Under the pieces are notes generated by a model that did no database searches, was not told the origin of the DNA, and was given only the letters and a program-made list of their open reading frames with translations. The position numbers and the translations under genes were made by a program. Positions 37,694 to 46,024 of a stretch of 64,000 bases of DNA are shown here, one piece after another (within the stretch, counting starts at the first letter, position 1; each line of letters starts with the position of its first letter). Origin of the DNA: Evansella halocellulosilytica (lineage in GTDB: Bacteria > Bacillota > Bacilli > Bacillales > Salisediminibacteriaceae); assembly GCF_002335745.1 (NCBI RefSeq), contig NZ_NIST01000001.1, positions 2,991,636 through 3,055,635 of the forward strand, given 5' to 3'.

Positions 37694-39229
37694 TTATTTC
37701 ACCTTCGAAAATTGTATCTCTATTTCTTTACTAAGTGCTTTTTCAAGATGCTTTTTATATTTTCTTGCATAATATTTTTCAAAATATGCATCCTTGTCAT
37801 AAAAAATTTGTATCGTTAACTTATTTAAAGAGTCCTCAGACAGTTCTATACTTTTTACGATGTTCCGTTTTGAAACATCTAATCCATAACATAATTTAAT
37901 AATGGCTCCGAACAATTCAAAACTTTTCAGTTCTTCCGCTGTCACCCAACGGCTAAACGGTTCAGCAAATTTTTTTAACAGCGAGCGGGATTTAAAAGAA
38001 GAAATGAAAGCAACAGCAAGCCGTTCATCGTGACTAAGCCCGTCAATGGACTGATTCGTTATTAAATAAAAGGTATGTTGACTTTTCGATTCAGGGTGTA
38101 TAGATGCACCGATATAAAAGACTTTAGCTGCCCATTGGATTATTTTCAATTCGTCTTTTGTAATGGAAACTATATTTAGTGATTGAAGCTGCTTTATTAA
38201 AAAAGTAGCTAATATTGCAATTCTTTTATGGAACTGTAAATCTAAGTTATACATGTGGCTTAATTGATATACGCTTTCTTCAGTCGTATTTGGAAAGTGG
38301 GTAATACCGATTTGTTTTAAAACTATTTCATAAAAGAGTCCGTCACGAAGCCCTTTGTTACTAATGATGAACTGGTTTCCTCCTGTATGGTCAATTAATT
38401 TTTCAATGGCAGTAATAGCAGGTATGATAATATCAGCACGGTCTTTAGATAGCCCTTCTACTTGTTGGCGTTGCTTGAGTGTCAAATTCCTCAGTTTTTC
38501 GTTAATTAAAGTGACGTCTTTATCGGCCATTTCATATTGATGAAGACCTGAAAGTGGGTAATTGACAATTTGCTGATGAATGTTAGCTAAATTTCTTGCT
38601 GTTCCTCCAATTCCAATGATAGGGTGCGTTTTACACTTTAACCAAGGTAACGTATTAAAAGCTTGAATTAAGTAATTTTCTAGCTTCTTTAATTCTCCTT
38701 CAGTCGGATCACCATTTTGTATAAATGCTTCTTTTAATGTAAGTGCTCCAAATGGAAAGCTGTGTGAGGCGATTAGTGTTCTTTCTTCAAATAAAGTTAC
38801 TTCCGTACTGCCGCCGCCAATATCAATTGATATTCCGTCTATAATATTCGTCGAATTCGTAATAGCTAAATAACCGTAATAGGCTTCTTTATAATCTGAG
38901 AGTACTTCTATGTGAAAGTAACCTTGATTTTTAATTGCAGATATAATCTCACTCTGGTTTTTCGCATTACGTATTGCTGCAGTAGCAACGCCTTTTATCA
39001 CATCCAATTGGTAATTAAAGGTAATCATTTGGAAACGAGCAAGAGTTTCAAGAATAATATCGATACCATCTAATGTCATATTTCCTTCATTATTAATATA
39101 TGTACTTAATCTGGCGACAATCTTTAAGTTTTGGATTTCTTTAAAACACCCGTTCTCATCAACAGAATAGATTACAAAACGTACTGAATTTGATCCCATA
39201 TCGATAATGCCAATTTGCTGTTTCCTCAT
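37694..39229 (-). CDS. ppx: Exopolyphosphatase (Ppx/GppA family)
   Basis: A 511-residue Ppx/GppA phosphatase. The ASKHA ATPase-like motifs are GIIDMGSNSVRFVIYS and SIDIGGGSTEVTLF, and a C-terminal HD-like helical domain spans about 310-511. It releases phosphate from polyphosphate ends or hydrolyses pppGpp. I chose ATG 39229 because TGGAGG lies six bases upstream; the ATG at 39241 overlaps that site. It is the first gene of the ppx-ppk unit and divergent from znuC. Confidence 0.93.
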   Translation of the reverse strand: MRKQQIGIIDMGSNSVRFVIYSVDENGCFKEIQNLKIVARLSTYINNEGNMTLDGIDIILETLARFQMITFNYQLDVIKGVATAAIRNAKNQSEIISAIKNQGYFHIEVLSDYKEAYYGYLAITNSTNIIDGISIDIGGGSTEVTLFEERTLIASHSFPFGALTLKEAFIQNGDPTEGELKKLENYLIQAFNTLPWLKCKTHPIIGIGGTARNLANIHQQIVNYPLSGLHQYEMADKDVTLINEKLRNLTLKQRQQVEGLSKDRADIIIPAITAIEKLIDHTGGNQFIISNKGLRDGLFYEIVLKQIGITHFPNTTEESVYQLSHMYNLDLQFHKRIAILATFLIKQLQSLNIVSITKDELKIIQWAAKVFYIGASIHPESKSQHTFYLITNQSIDGLSHDERLAVAFISSFKSRSLLKKFAEPFSRWVTAEELKSFELFGAIIKLCYGLDVSKRNIVKSIELSEDSLNKLTIQIFYDKDAYFEKYYARKYKKHLEKALSKEIEIQFSKVK

Positions 39230-39355
39230 AAATGCCTCCATTAACTTTGTCTAGTGTTGCCTTTATTATATAAGGTTGGGCTTCTGAGTACGATTCATAC
39301 GCAATTCCATTTTGTTTACAAAGTGAAGACTCTCATGTATACTACGATGAGGAAT

Positions 39356-39376
39356 AAATCGGAATGATTCTTAATA
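39356..39376. promoter_or_regulatory. Candidate Zur box upstream of znuC
   Basis: The half-site AAATCGGAAT-G-ATT resembles the left arm and centre of the Bacillus Zur operator (AAATCGTAAT-N-ATTACGATTT). The right arm is degenerate. Its place before a zinc ABC operon ending in zur makes it plausible. Confidence 0.5.
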
Positions 39377-39406
39377 AATAATGTAGATAGTTAAGTGGGG
39401 GTAACA

Positions 39407-40201
39407 ATGAGTAAGAACAAGAGTCCATGGGCTGTGGAAATAGAACAAGTGACATTTTCTTATGGAAAAGAAAATGTGTTAGAAAATATCCAGCTCCGTA
39501 TTCCCCAAGGTTCATTTTTAGGACTTGTAGGGCCAAATGGTTCTGGAAAATCAACCTTAATTAAATGTATTCTCGGACTATTAAAACCGACTAAAGGAAA
39601 TATCAAACTATATGGACAGCCAATCGAGAAGTTTCATGATTGGAGTCATATTGGATTTGTCTCTCAAAAGGCAAATAGTTTTAATAGTGGTTTTCCGGCG
39701 ACGGTGTTTGAAGTTGTCTCAATGGGGCTATACGGAAAAGTCGGCTTGCTTCGCTTTTTAACTAAAAAACATAAAGAAAAAGTAAAAGAAGCGATCGACC
39801 ATGTTGGGATGGAAAAATATATGTATACGAATATTGGTCAATTATCTGGAGGGCAGCAACAGCGAGTATTTATTGCTCGTGCACTCGTAAGTGATCCAAA
39901 ACTGCTGATCTTAGATGAGCCTACGGTTGGTGTAGATGCAAAATCAGTCCAAAACTTTTACAATATGGTGCAAAAATTAAATGTGGAGCAAGGTATTACT
40001 TTAATTTTTGTCACGCATGATATCGGTGCTATGACAGAATATATTACTGATGTTGCTTGTTTAAATAAATATTTACATTTTCATGGTGACAAACATGAAT
40101 TTGAGTCGCAACAAGAAGAGATGATGTCATCTTTATACGGCCATGATGTCCAATTACTCACTCATAATCATGACCACGATCATGGGGGCGGACATTCATG
40201 A
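39407..40201 (+). CDS. znuC: Zinc ABC transporter ATP-binding protein
   Basis: A 264-residue ABC ATPase of the ZnuC/AdcC type. Walker A is GPNGSGKST, signature LSGGQQQRV, Walker B LLILDEP. A His-rich tail (HNHDHDHGGGHS) could bind zinc. It powers high-affinity zinc uptake with the downstream permeases. ATG 39407 follows AGTGGGGGTAAC; a GTG-containing extension to 39395 is unlikely because the ribosome site lies within it. It overlaps the first permease gene by 4 bp. No ZnuA binding protein gene is present in the cluster. Confidence 0.92.
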   Translation: MSKNKSPWAVEIEQVTFSYGKENVLENIQLRIPQGSFLGLVGPNGSGKSTLIKCILGLLKPTKGNIKLYGQPIEKFHDWSHIGFVSQKANSFNSGFPATVFEVVSMGLYGKVGLLRFLTKKHKEKVKEAIDHVGMEKYMYTNIGQLSGGQQQRVFIARALVSDPKLLILDEPTVGVDAKSVQNFYNMVQKLNVEQGITLIFVTHDIGAMTEYITDVACLNKYLHFHGDKHEFESQQEEMMSSLYGHDVQLLTHNHDHDHGGGHS

Positions 40202-41034
40202 TTTCTGTATTTTTTCAATATGATTTTTTACGATATTCCTTGTATACAGGATTAATGATCGGATTTTTAGCACCATTTTTAGGTGTATTTTTAGCCGTAA
40301 GAAGAATGGCGATGATTGCGGATGCATTATCACATATTACATTATCAGGGATTGCGTTTAGTTTATTACTCGGAAGACATTATCCAGCTTTTACAGGGTT
40401 GAATCCGTTATATATGGGCATGACTTTTTCAGTCTTTGGGTCTGTCATGATAGAAAAACTAAGGAATACGTACAGTTATTATAAGGAACTAGCGATTCCG
40501 ATCATACTTTCAGCTGGCATCGGTGTCGGAGTCGTATTTATTTCATTAGCAGACGGTTTTAATACAGACTTGTTTGCTTATTTATTTGGAAGTGTTGTCG
40601 CGATTCGTCAATCCGATTTTCGGATGATTTCCATTATTACTGTTTTAGTCGTCTTACTCATTATTTTGTTTTACAAAGAATGGTTTTTCCTTAGTTTTGA
40701 TGAAGACCAGGCAGTTATTGCAGGTATTCCAAAAAAAATATTACACTTTATCTTTATCATTATGGTCGGTTTAACAATTGCTGCTTCTATGCGCATCGTT
40801 GGCATTTTACTCGTGTCTTCGTTAATGACTCTTCCTGTTGCAGCTGCTATGCGGTGGGCAAATGGATTTAAACAAATGTTTATTTATGCTGTCATCTTTG
40901 GGGAAATTTCAGTCGTTGTCGGCCTCGTTACAGCGTTCCATTTAGATGTTGTCCCTGGTGGAATGATTGTGATGGTTAATGTAGCGATATTATTATTATC
41001 AATTTTGCTCACACGAAAACGAGCATCATCATAA
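40198..41034 (+). CDS. znuB: Zinc ABC transporter permease (first copy)
   Basis: A 278-residue ABC-3 family permease with about eight membrane helices. It has the conserved RRMAMIADALSHITLSGIAF segment that contacts the ATPase. It is paralogous to the next gene (shared LAIPIILSAGIG and KVVGILLV/RIVGILLV blocks). ATG 40198 overlaps the end of znuC. It is predicted to move Zn2+ across the membrane with ZnuC. Two permeases in tandem suggest a heterodimeric channel, though homodimers with different roles are possible. Confidence 0.9.
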   Translation: MISVFFQYDFLRYSLYTGLMIGFLAPFLGVFLAVRRMAMIADALSHITLSGIAFSLLLGRHYPAFTGLNPLYMGMTFSVFGSVMIEKLRNTYSYYKELAIPIILSAGIGVGVVFISLADGFNTDLFAYLFGSVVAIRQSDFRMISIITVLVVLLIILFYKEWFFLSFDEDQAVIAGIPKKILHFIFIIMVGLTIAASMRIVGILLVSSLMTLPVAAAMRWANGFKQMFIYAVIFGEISVVVGLVTAFHLDVVPGGMIVMVNVAILLLSILLTRKRASS

Positions 41035-41047
41035 AAGGTGAGTGGAC

Positions 41048-41899
41048 ATGGACATATTACAACAATTGACATTTTTAGAACGTGGTATAATTGCCGGGGT
41101 TATAATCGGTTTTATTTGTCCGCTTTTAGGAGCTTTTCTTCTCGTTAGAAGAATTACCGTCATATCAGAAGCTTTATCACACATTACGCTTACAGGAATT
41201 GCTGCAGGGATCTTTTTAAGCCAGGCAGTAGTCTGGTTAGGCTTTATTAATCCGCTTTATACCGGACTTGTTTTTTCATTACTTGGATCGTTGCTCGTTG
41301 AAAAGCTCCGTCAAATATATAAACATTTTCAGGAACTTGCAATTCCGATCATTCTCTCCGCAGGAATTGGTGCGGGGGCGATTTTAATTAGTATTTCTCA
41401 AACCAATTATGTTGAGTGGTATAACTACTTATTTGGCAGTATCGTGACCGTTACTTTATCGGATTTATATTTTATTTTCGGGACTGGTATCGTTGCCATC
41501 ATTATACTAGGTGGCTTTTATAAAGAGTTGATTTCGATATCGTTCGATCAAGAATTTGCTAAAACATCTGGTATATCTGTTCGAAAACTTAATTTTTTCT
41601 TCGCATTGTTAATCGCTATTGTCATTTCAATGTCTATGAAAGTTGTCGGTATTTTATTAGTTGGTGCCATGGTTACTTTACCTGTTGCTGCTAGTATTCA
41701 ATTAGCAAAAAGCTTTCGTCAAGTCGTAATTCTCGGTATAATATTTGGAGAAGCAGCGATGATCGGCGGGATCGTGATGTCTTATTATTTTGATATTGCT
41801 ACAGGTGGTATGATTGTCGTAACAGGAGTTGTACTATTGTTAGCTGCCGTTTTGTTGAAAAAGATGTTACGTTTTGTCCAAACGTCGAGAACAGCGTAA
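41048..41899 (+). CDS. Zinc ABC transporter permease (second copy)
   Basis: A 283-residue ABC-3 permease paralogous to the one upstream: RRITVISEALSHITLTGIAA aligns with RRMAMIADALSHITLSGIAF, and both share LAIPIILSAGIG. About eight membrane helices are predicted. ATG 41048 follows AAAAGGTGAG by six bases; a GTG two codons earlier is inside that site. The stop lies 21 bp before zur, so both permeases, the ATPase and the regulator appear to be one operon. Confidence 0.88.
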   Translation: MDILQQLTFLERGIIAGVIIGFICPLLGAFLLVRRITVISEALSHITLTGIAAGIFLSQAVVWLGFINPLYTGLVFSLLGSLLVEKLRQIYKHFQELAIPIILSAGIGAGAILISISQTNYVEWYNYLFGSIVTVTLSDLYFIFGTGIVAIIILGGFYKELISISFDQEFAKTSGISVRKLNFFFALLIAIVISMSMKVVGILLVGAMVTLPVAASIQLAKSFRQVVILGIIFGEAAMIGGIVMSYYFDIATGGMIVVTGVVLLLAAVLLKKMLRFVQTSRTA

Positions 41900-41920
41900 A
41901 TGCAGAGGAGGACTTTGGTA

Positions 41921-42355
41921 ATGAACATGGAAGAAGCTATGAATCGATTAAAAGATAAAGGATATAAGCATACCGATAAACGTGAAGATATGCTTCAATT
42001 ATTTTCTGATGAAAAAAGATATTTGGCAGCGAAAGATGTGCTCGATCACCTGCAATCAAAATATGGTGGATTAAGCTTTGACACAATCTACCGGAACCTT
42101 TCCTTATTTACCGATTTAGGCATTTTAGAAGCGACGGAACTAGAAGGAGAAAAGAAGTTTCGTTTTTCGTGTTCGACGGACCACCATCATCACCATTTAA
42201 TATGTCTCGACTGTGGGAAAACAAAACATATTCATGATTGCCCAATGGACTCCTTTCCAATAGGAGAGGAAGGCTTTAAAATAGTTGGCCATAAATTTGA
42301 AGTCTATGGATATTGCGAAGATTGCGGTAGTAGAACGTCCGAAGAAGTCAATTAA
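41921..42355 (+). CDS. zur: Zinc-uptake repressor Zur (Fur family)
   Basis: A 144-residue Fur family repressor. A winged-helix DNA-binding domain (about 1-80, YKHTDKREDMLQLF and FDTIYRNLSLFTDLGILEA) precedes a zinc-sensing/dimer domain. Metal ligands lie in the HHHHHLICLDCGKTKHIHDC cluster and the terminal CEDCG pair. The five-histidine run and CxxC pairs match Zur rather than Fur or PerR. I chose ATG 41921, which aligns with the family start and follows GCAGAGGAGGAC. It ends the zinc transporter operon and probably controls it through 39356-39376. Confidence 0.94.
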   Translation: MNMEEAMNRLKDKGYKHTDKREDMLQLFSDEKRYLAAKDVLDHLQSKYGGLSFDTIYRNLSLFTDLGILEATELEGEKKFRFSCSTDHHHHHLICLDCGKTKHIHDCPMDSFPIGEEGFKIVGHKFEVYGYCEDCGSRTSEEVN

Positions 42356-42389
42356 TCATATCTGTTCTTCTATAAAAATATACTAAATT

Positions 42390-42417
42390 AGCCATGACAT
42401 TCGTTATGGCTTTTTTT
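42390..42417 (+). terminator. Intrinsic terminator after zur
   Basis: AGCCAT (42390-42395) and ATGGCT (42406-42411) arms followed by seven T. Confidence 0.85.
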
Positions 42418-42430
42418 AAGTAAGTAAGAA

Positions 42431-42519
42431 AGTATAACATTTCAATCTCTCGATTGCTGTCTAGACTTTCGGCACGAGGTCACTTCGCCGATAGGCGGGC
42501 GCCTTGCGCTTTTCTTGTT
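42431..42519. repeat. Intergenic repeat family, short copy
   Basis: The left end AACATTTCAATCTCTCGATT, then CTGTCTAGACTT, the block GCCGATAGGCGGGCGCC and the right end GCGCTTTTCTT. It starts about 13 bp after the zur terminator T-run and lacks the internal TGTCTC...GAGACA module. Confidence 0.85.
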
Positions 42520-42574
42520 AAAATTTGCTATAATAATAAAATACACGGTGGTCTGTGAAAAAGGGGAGGCTAAA

Positions 42575-42844
42575 ATGATGGAATCAGTTTTGATGTTCGC
42601 AACTGTTCTTTCTCCGGTTGTCGCAGGGGTAGTCGAGTTAATTAAAAGGACTGTCACAATTAGGAAAAACCTCATTCCATTATTATCTTTTGGAGTCGGT
42701 TTACTGATCGGTGTCATTTCATATCCATTCACAGATTTTGAACTCATTATGAGACTGTGGTCAGGCGGAATAAGTGGACTTGCAGCTGTTGGTTTATTTG
42801 AAATCCAAAAGTGCTCCATAAGAGAAATCGAAAAAAGGAAATAG
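42575..42844 (+). CDS. Holin-like small membrane protein
   Basis: An 89-residue protein with an N-terminal hydrophobic helix, a central basic stretch (LIKRTVTIRKN), two further hydrophobic segments and a charged tail ending REIEKRK. This layout resembles A118-type phage holins, small proteins that make membrane lesions. No endolysin or other phage genes lie nearby, so it may be a domesticated holin-like or unrelated membrane protein. The strong AAGGGGAGG site supports one of the two adjacent ATG codons (42575 or 42578). Confidence 0.65.
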   Translation: MMESVLMFATVLSPVVAGVVELIKRTVTIRKNLIPLLSFGVGLLIGVISYPFTDFELIMRLWSGGISGLAAVGLFEIQKCSIREIEKRK

Positions 42845-42892
42845 AACAATAATATAATCATCAAAAAAAAACAAAAACAAAAAACAACGTAT

Positions 42893-42937
42893 CAACCATA
42901 AAATTCCAGGTGCCTGGCACCTGGAATTTTATGGTTG
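42893..42937. terminator. 45-bp perfect palindrome, bidirectional terminator-like
   Basis: Two perfect 22-bp arms (core CCAGGTGCC and GGCACCTGG) around a single central T, lying between the converging holin-like and yqfW genes. On the reverse strand it is followed by a long T-rich run (42861-42888), so it most likely terminates yqfW. Its GGTGCCTGGCACC-type core is shared with the terminator at 35491-35526. Confidence 0.8.
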
Positions 42938-42940
42938 GTA

Positions 42941-43504
42941 TTACAGTAATTCTTTTACGACTTTTTTCGCTGTATTCCAATCACTCACTCGGTGGACAAA
43001 TTTATGGACTGGTTCTTGATTATATGGGGTATCCATTAATATAACTGGAATTCCACATGCTTCAGCAATACTGCATGCATTATCATGTTTATCTTCGAAG
43101 AAAATATGAACGCCGTGTTTTTTTACTGCAGAAATTTTATCATGTGTTCCAATTAGTTCAATATGATCATATGGTAATTCATATTGTATAAACCAATTTC
43201 TCGTTAGTTCATGAAAGTCTGACGGACGGGCACTAATGTAGTAAAGGTCATGTTCGTTCTTCCATTCTGATAAAACGGGATGAACCCCAACAGCCAATTC
43301 AGCTCGTTTATAAATATTTGATTCATGTATTTTCATCCATTTGTCAAACTCTTCTTTTGATATACCAAGTGCTGAGGACAACTCATACTCAGTTATATCA
43401 TCAATCGTTAAATTTTTTTTGAAATGTTCATTTAAATAAGGAATGAAAGTTGAAGGGGCTGTAACGGTACCGTCAATGTCAATACCAAATCTTTTTTTAT
43501 TCAT
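42941..43504 (-). CDS. yqfW: Putative nucleotidase (HAD superfamily, YqfW-like)
   Basis: A 187-residue HAD-type 5'(3')-deoxyribonucleotidase-like protein (NT5C family). The nucleophile motif is FGIDIDGTVTAP, motif II falls in YYISARPS, and motif IV resembles IFFEDKHDN. It would dephosphorylate nucleotides in the cytosol; the true substrate is not established. The start is taken as the second of two ATG codons (43504), placed better relative to AAGTGGTGAT. It lies next to zur, as yqfW does in B. subtilis. Confidence 0.87.
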   Translation of the reverse strand: MNKKRFGIDIDGTVTAPSTFIPYLNEHFKKNLTIDDITEYELSSALGISKEEFDKWMKIHESNIYKRAELAVGVHPVLSEWKNEHDLYYISARPSDFHELTRNWFIQYELPYDHIELIGTHDKISAVKKHGVHIFFEDKHDNACSIAEACGIPVILMDTPYNQEPVHKFVHRVSDWNTAKKVVKELL

Positions 43505-43601
43505 CATATCACCACTTTACACTTGAAATCATTGTCATCCATAAACACTCATTCATTGTAACATACTAAGTCTACACGTGATGGCAAAGGAGTGGAATGA
43601 A

Positions 43602-44030
43602 ATGGCCCAACAAGATGAGAATCACCCACGAGATTTTCACGTTGTTAAAAGTGAAGAAAATAATAACAATCATGTTGACCCAGAAAAGCGAGAAAATAAT
43701 GATTTCCATGAAGAAACAGCAGCAGAATATGCACCGAACCCTGGGCTAGCAGGAGGAAGGCAGCAAACTGAAGTGACATCAGATCGGGCAAGAGAACTTG
43801 AAGAGACAGATACCGAAGATGAAGCGGTTGCTGGTAAAGGTATTGGTACACTTGCTTTAGCTTTGTCGATTGTTTCATTATTCTTCTTGCCGATCATTAT
43901 GGCTGCGGCTGGATTAGTTTTAGGATTTGTTTCTGTAAATCGAAATGCTAAAGGGTTAGGTTATACAGCGGTTGCTATTAGTGCATTTTCGATTATTATG
44001 AGTGTCTTTTTCGCCCCGTTTGTATCATAA
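43602..44030 (+). CDS. yqfX: DUF4190-type membrane protein (YqfX-like)
   Basis: A 142-residue protein with a long hydrophilic, Asn/Glu-rich N-terminal half. A C-terminal DUF4190-like unit of two hydrophobic helices follows (GIGTLALALSIVSLFFLPII and the GYTAVAISAFSIIMSVFF pair). It matches yqfX by position, between yqfW and ispG. The role is unknown; it is probably an integral membrane protein. ATG 43602 follows AAAGGAGTGG; the ATG eight codons upstream lies before that site. Confidence 0.78.
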   Translation: MAQQDENHPRDFHVVKSEENNNNHVDPEKRENNDFHEETAAEYAPNPGLAGGRQQTEVTSDRARELEETDTEDEAVAGKGIGTLALALSIVSLFFLPIIMAAAGLVLGFVSVNRNAKGLGYTAVAISAFSIIMSVFFAPFVS

Positions 44031-44064
44031 ATAAGCCATACGTGTTGTTTTATCCAATATAGAA

Positions 44065-44096
44065 CAAAAGACTGGTCGCACTTGACCAGTCTTTTG
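44065..44096. terminator. Bidirectional terminator between yqfX and ispG
   Basis: CAAAAGACTGGTC and GACCAGTCTTTTG, perfect arms around a 6-nt loop. Confidence 0.88.
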
Positions 44097-44203
44097 TTTA
44101 GCTCATAAAAGTATGAGCAATCAAGGGAGTTCCAGTAAAAAAGAGGATGAAGCTAAGAAAAGACTTCCGCCATTTAATCATGACGAAAGCCTTCGTTAAC
44201 AAA

Positions 44204-45316
44204 TTATGATTCTATACGTTCTTTTTCAAGGCGCTGCTTTTCTTCATGTTCAGCAGCCAATTTATCGATTTCCTTTTTCAACTCTTCAACCATTGTTTCT
44301 TCAGGAACTTTTCGAATCGTCTTCCCTTTACGGAAAAGGAGGCCTTCTCCGCGAGCACCGGCAATCCCGATGTCTGCTTCTTTTGCTTCACCTGGTCCAT
44401 TAACAGCACATCCTAAAACAGAAACTTTAATTGGTGCGTTAATTTTTTGGATATATTCATCGACCTCGTTTGCGATACTGATTAAATCAATCTCGATTCG
44501 CCCGCAAGTAGGACAAGAAATCAATGTTGCTGCATTTGCTGCAAGGCCAAATGATTTCAACAATTCTTTGGCGACTTTAACTTCTTCTACAGGATCGGCA
44601 CTTAGTGAAATACGGACAGTGCTTCCTATTCCTTTATGAAGCAAAATCCCTAATCCTGCTGAACTTTTCACAGTACCTGAGAAGAGGGTGCCTGATTCAG
44701 TAATCCCTAAATGTAATGGGTAATTAAAGGTTTGGGATGCTTTTTCGTATGCTTCGACAGCTAAGTTCACATCGGATGCTTTCATGGACACGATAATATC
44801 GTGAAAGTCTAAGTCTTCAAGTATTTTGATATGATGTAATGCACTTTCGACCATGCCATCTGCTGTTGGATATCCATATTTTTCAAGAATTCTCTTTTCA
44901 AGTGAGCCAGCATTAACCCCAATACGGATTGGAATGCCTTTTTCTTTTGCAGCATTTACGACGGCTTCAACTTTTTCCCGACGCCCAATATTTCCTGGGT
45001 TAATTCGAATCTTGTCAGCGCCGCCTTCGATTGCTTTTAGAGCAAGTCTATAATCAAAATGAATATCGACAACGAGAGGGATATTAATTTGTTTTTTTAT
45101 CTCAGCAATTGCTTCGGCATCTTTCATCTCCGGGCATGCTACTCGAACGACTTGGCAGCCAGCTTCCTCTAGTCGGTTAATTTCTGCCACGGTTGCTTCG
45201 ACGTCATGGGTTTTTGTCATCGTCATACTTTGAATAATTACTTCATCAGTCCCGCCAATCGTTAAATGTCCAACTTTGACAGGTCGTGTATCTCTACGAT
45301 GAATGATCTCAGTCAT
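44204..45316 (-). CDS. ispG: 4-hydroxy-3-methylbut-2-en-1-yl diphosphate synthase
   Basis: A 370-residue IspG (GcpE), the penultimate enzyme of the MEP isoprenoid pathway, reducing MEcPP to HMBPP with a 4Fe-4S cluster. It opens [20 protein letters not shown] and has [12 protein letters not shown] in the TIM barrel. Cluster cysteines are in [11 protein letters not shown] and [12 protein letters not shown] charged C-terminal extension (about 355-370) is typical of bacilli. It acts immediately before IspH, encoded at 26803-27756. Confidence 0.97.
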   Translation of the reverse strand: MTEIIHRRDTRPVKVGHLTIGGTDEVIIQSMTMTKTHDVEATVAEINRLEEAGCQVVRVACPEMKDAEAIAEIKKQINIPLVVDIHFDYRLALKAIEGGADKIRINPGNIGRREKVEAVVNAAKEKGIPIRIGVNAGSLEKRILEKYGYPTADGMVESALHHIKILEDLDFHDIIVSMKASDVNLAVEAYEKASQTFNYPLHLGITESGTLFSGTVKSSAGLGILLHKGIGSTVRISLSADPVEEVKVAKELLKSFGLAANAATLISCPTCGRIEIDLISIANEVDEYIQKINAPIKVSVLGCAVNGPGEAKEADIGIAGARGEGLLFRKGKTIRKVPEETMVEELKKEIDKLAAEHEEKQRLEKERIES

Positions 45317-45424
45317 TCTTAAATCGCCCCTTTAGCTTAGTAAAAATAAATATATTCTTGATTTTGACGTAATTGTCAAGTTCACTTTTACCATTGTATC
45401 AACGGGGCGTCAATGTGGCAAGAA

Positions 45425-45811
45425 CTATGAGTGATCTTCATTATTGGAAGATTTATATATTGGAAAACGATAAGCCTCACCAACAATTATTTGATGAGCT
45501 CCTACTTCTGGATTTAACGCTTCAAAATCATTGACGACTTGCTCTGCCTGAACAGTTAATGGAACTTGTTCATGATCATGCAGAGCTTGTACAATTCCAT
45601 AAACTGTGTGACCGGGCTCGACGATAATTTCTTCATATGACAATGCAGGATCTCCGTCAGCCTGCACATCAAGTGAATCTGTTTCGGTTACTTCAAGATC
45701 AGATTCGGGGGTTATATCGGACGATTGTTCGGGTATTGACCCGATATTTAGATCATAATAAGCACTAGCAATAAAAATAATAATTATAGCAAGGACTAAA
45801 ATAGGTCTCAT
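45425..45811 (-). CDS. yqfZ: LysM-like exported protein (YqfZ-like)
   Basis: A 128-residue protein with an N-terminal membrane helix (about 4-20, MRPILVLAIIIIFIASAYYD) and an acidic linker. The C-terminal LysM-like segment includes EIIVEPGHTVYGIVQALHD and NPEVGAHQIIVGEAYRFP. It is probably anchored outside the membrane and may bind peptidoglycan. It corresponds by position and layout to yqfZ, the neighbour of ispG (yqfY). ATG 45811 on the reverse strand follows AAAAGGAG, so upstream in-frame codons are not needed. Confidence 0.8.
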   Translation of the reverse strand: MRPILVLAIIIIFIASAYYDLNIGSIPEQSSDITPESDLEVTETDSLDVQADGDPALSYEEIIVEPGHTVYGIVQALHDHEQVPLTVQAEQVVNDFEALNPEVGAHQIIVGEAYRFPIYKSSNNEDHS

Positions 45812-46024
45812 TTGTATTTCTCCTTTTACATATGTTTTCTTATTAAAAAGCATATGCTCGTCCAATTAAAATAGAACAAATTTTTCAAAAGGATTTTTAA
45901 AATTTTATGGTGATTGTGTCACGTCAACTAAAGGTAACTCTAAATCATAAAATGATTAGGCATACAAAATTCGCTGCTGATAATCACTTTAACGATTAGC
46001 CAAGTATTGAATAGAGGTGAAACC

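Noticed and set aside
42575-42844. Prophage remnant
   Set aside because: Only one small holin-like gene; neighbours are conserved housekeeping genes and no integrase or structural genes are seen.
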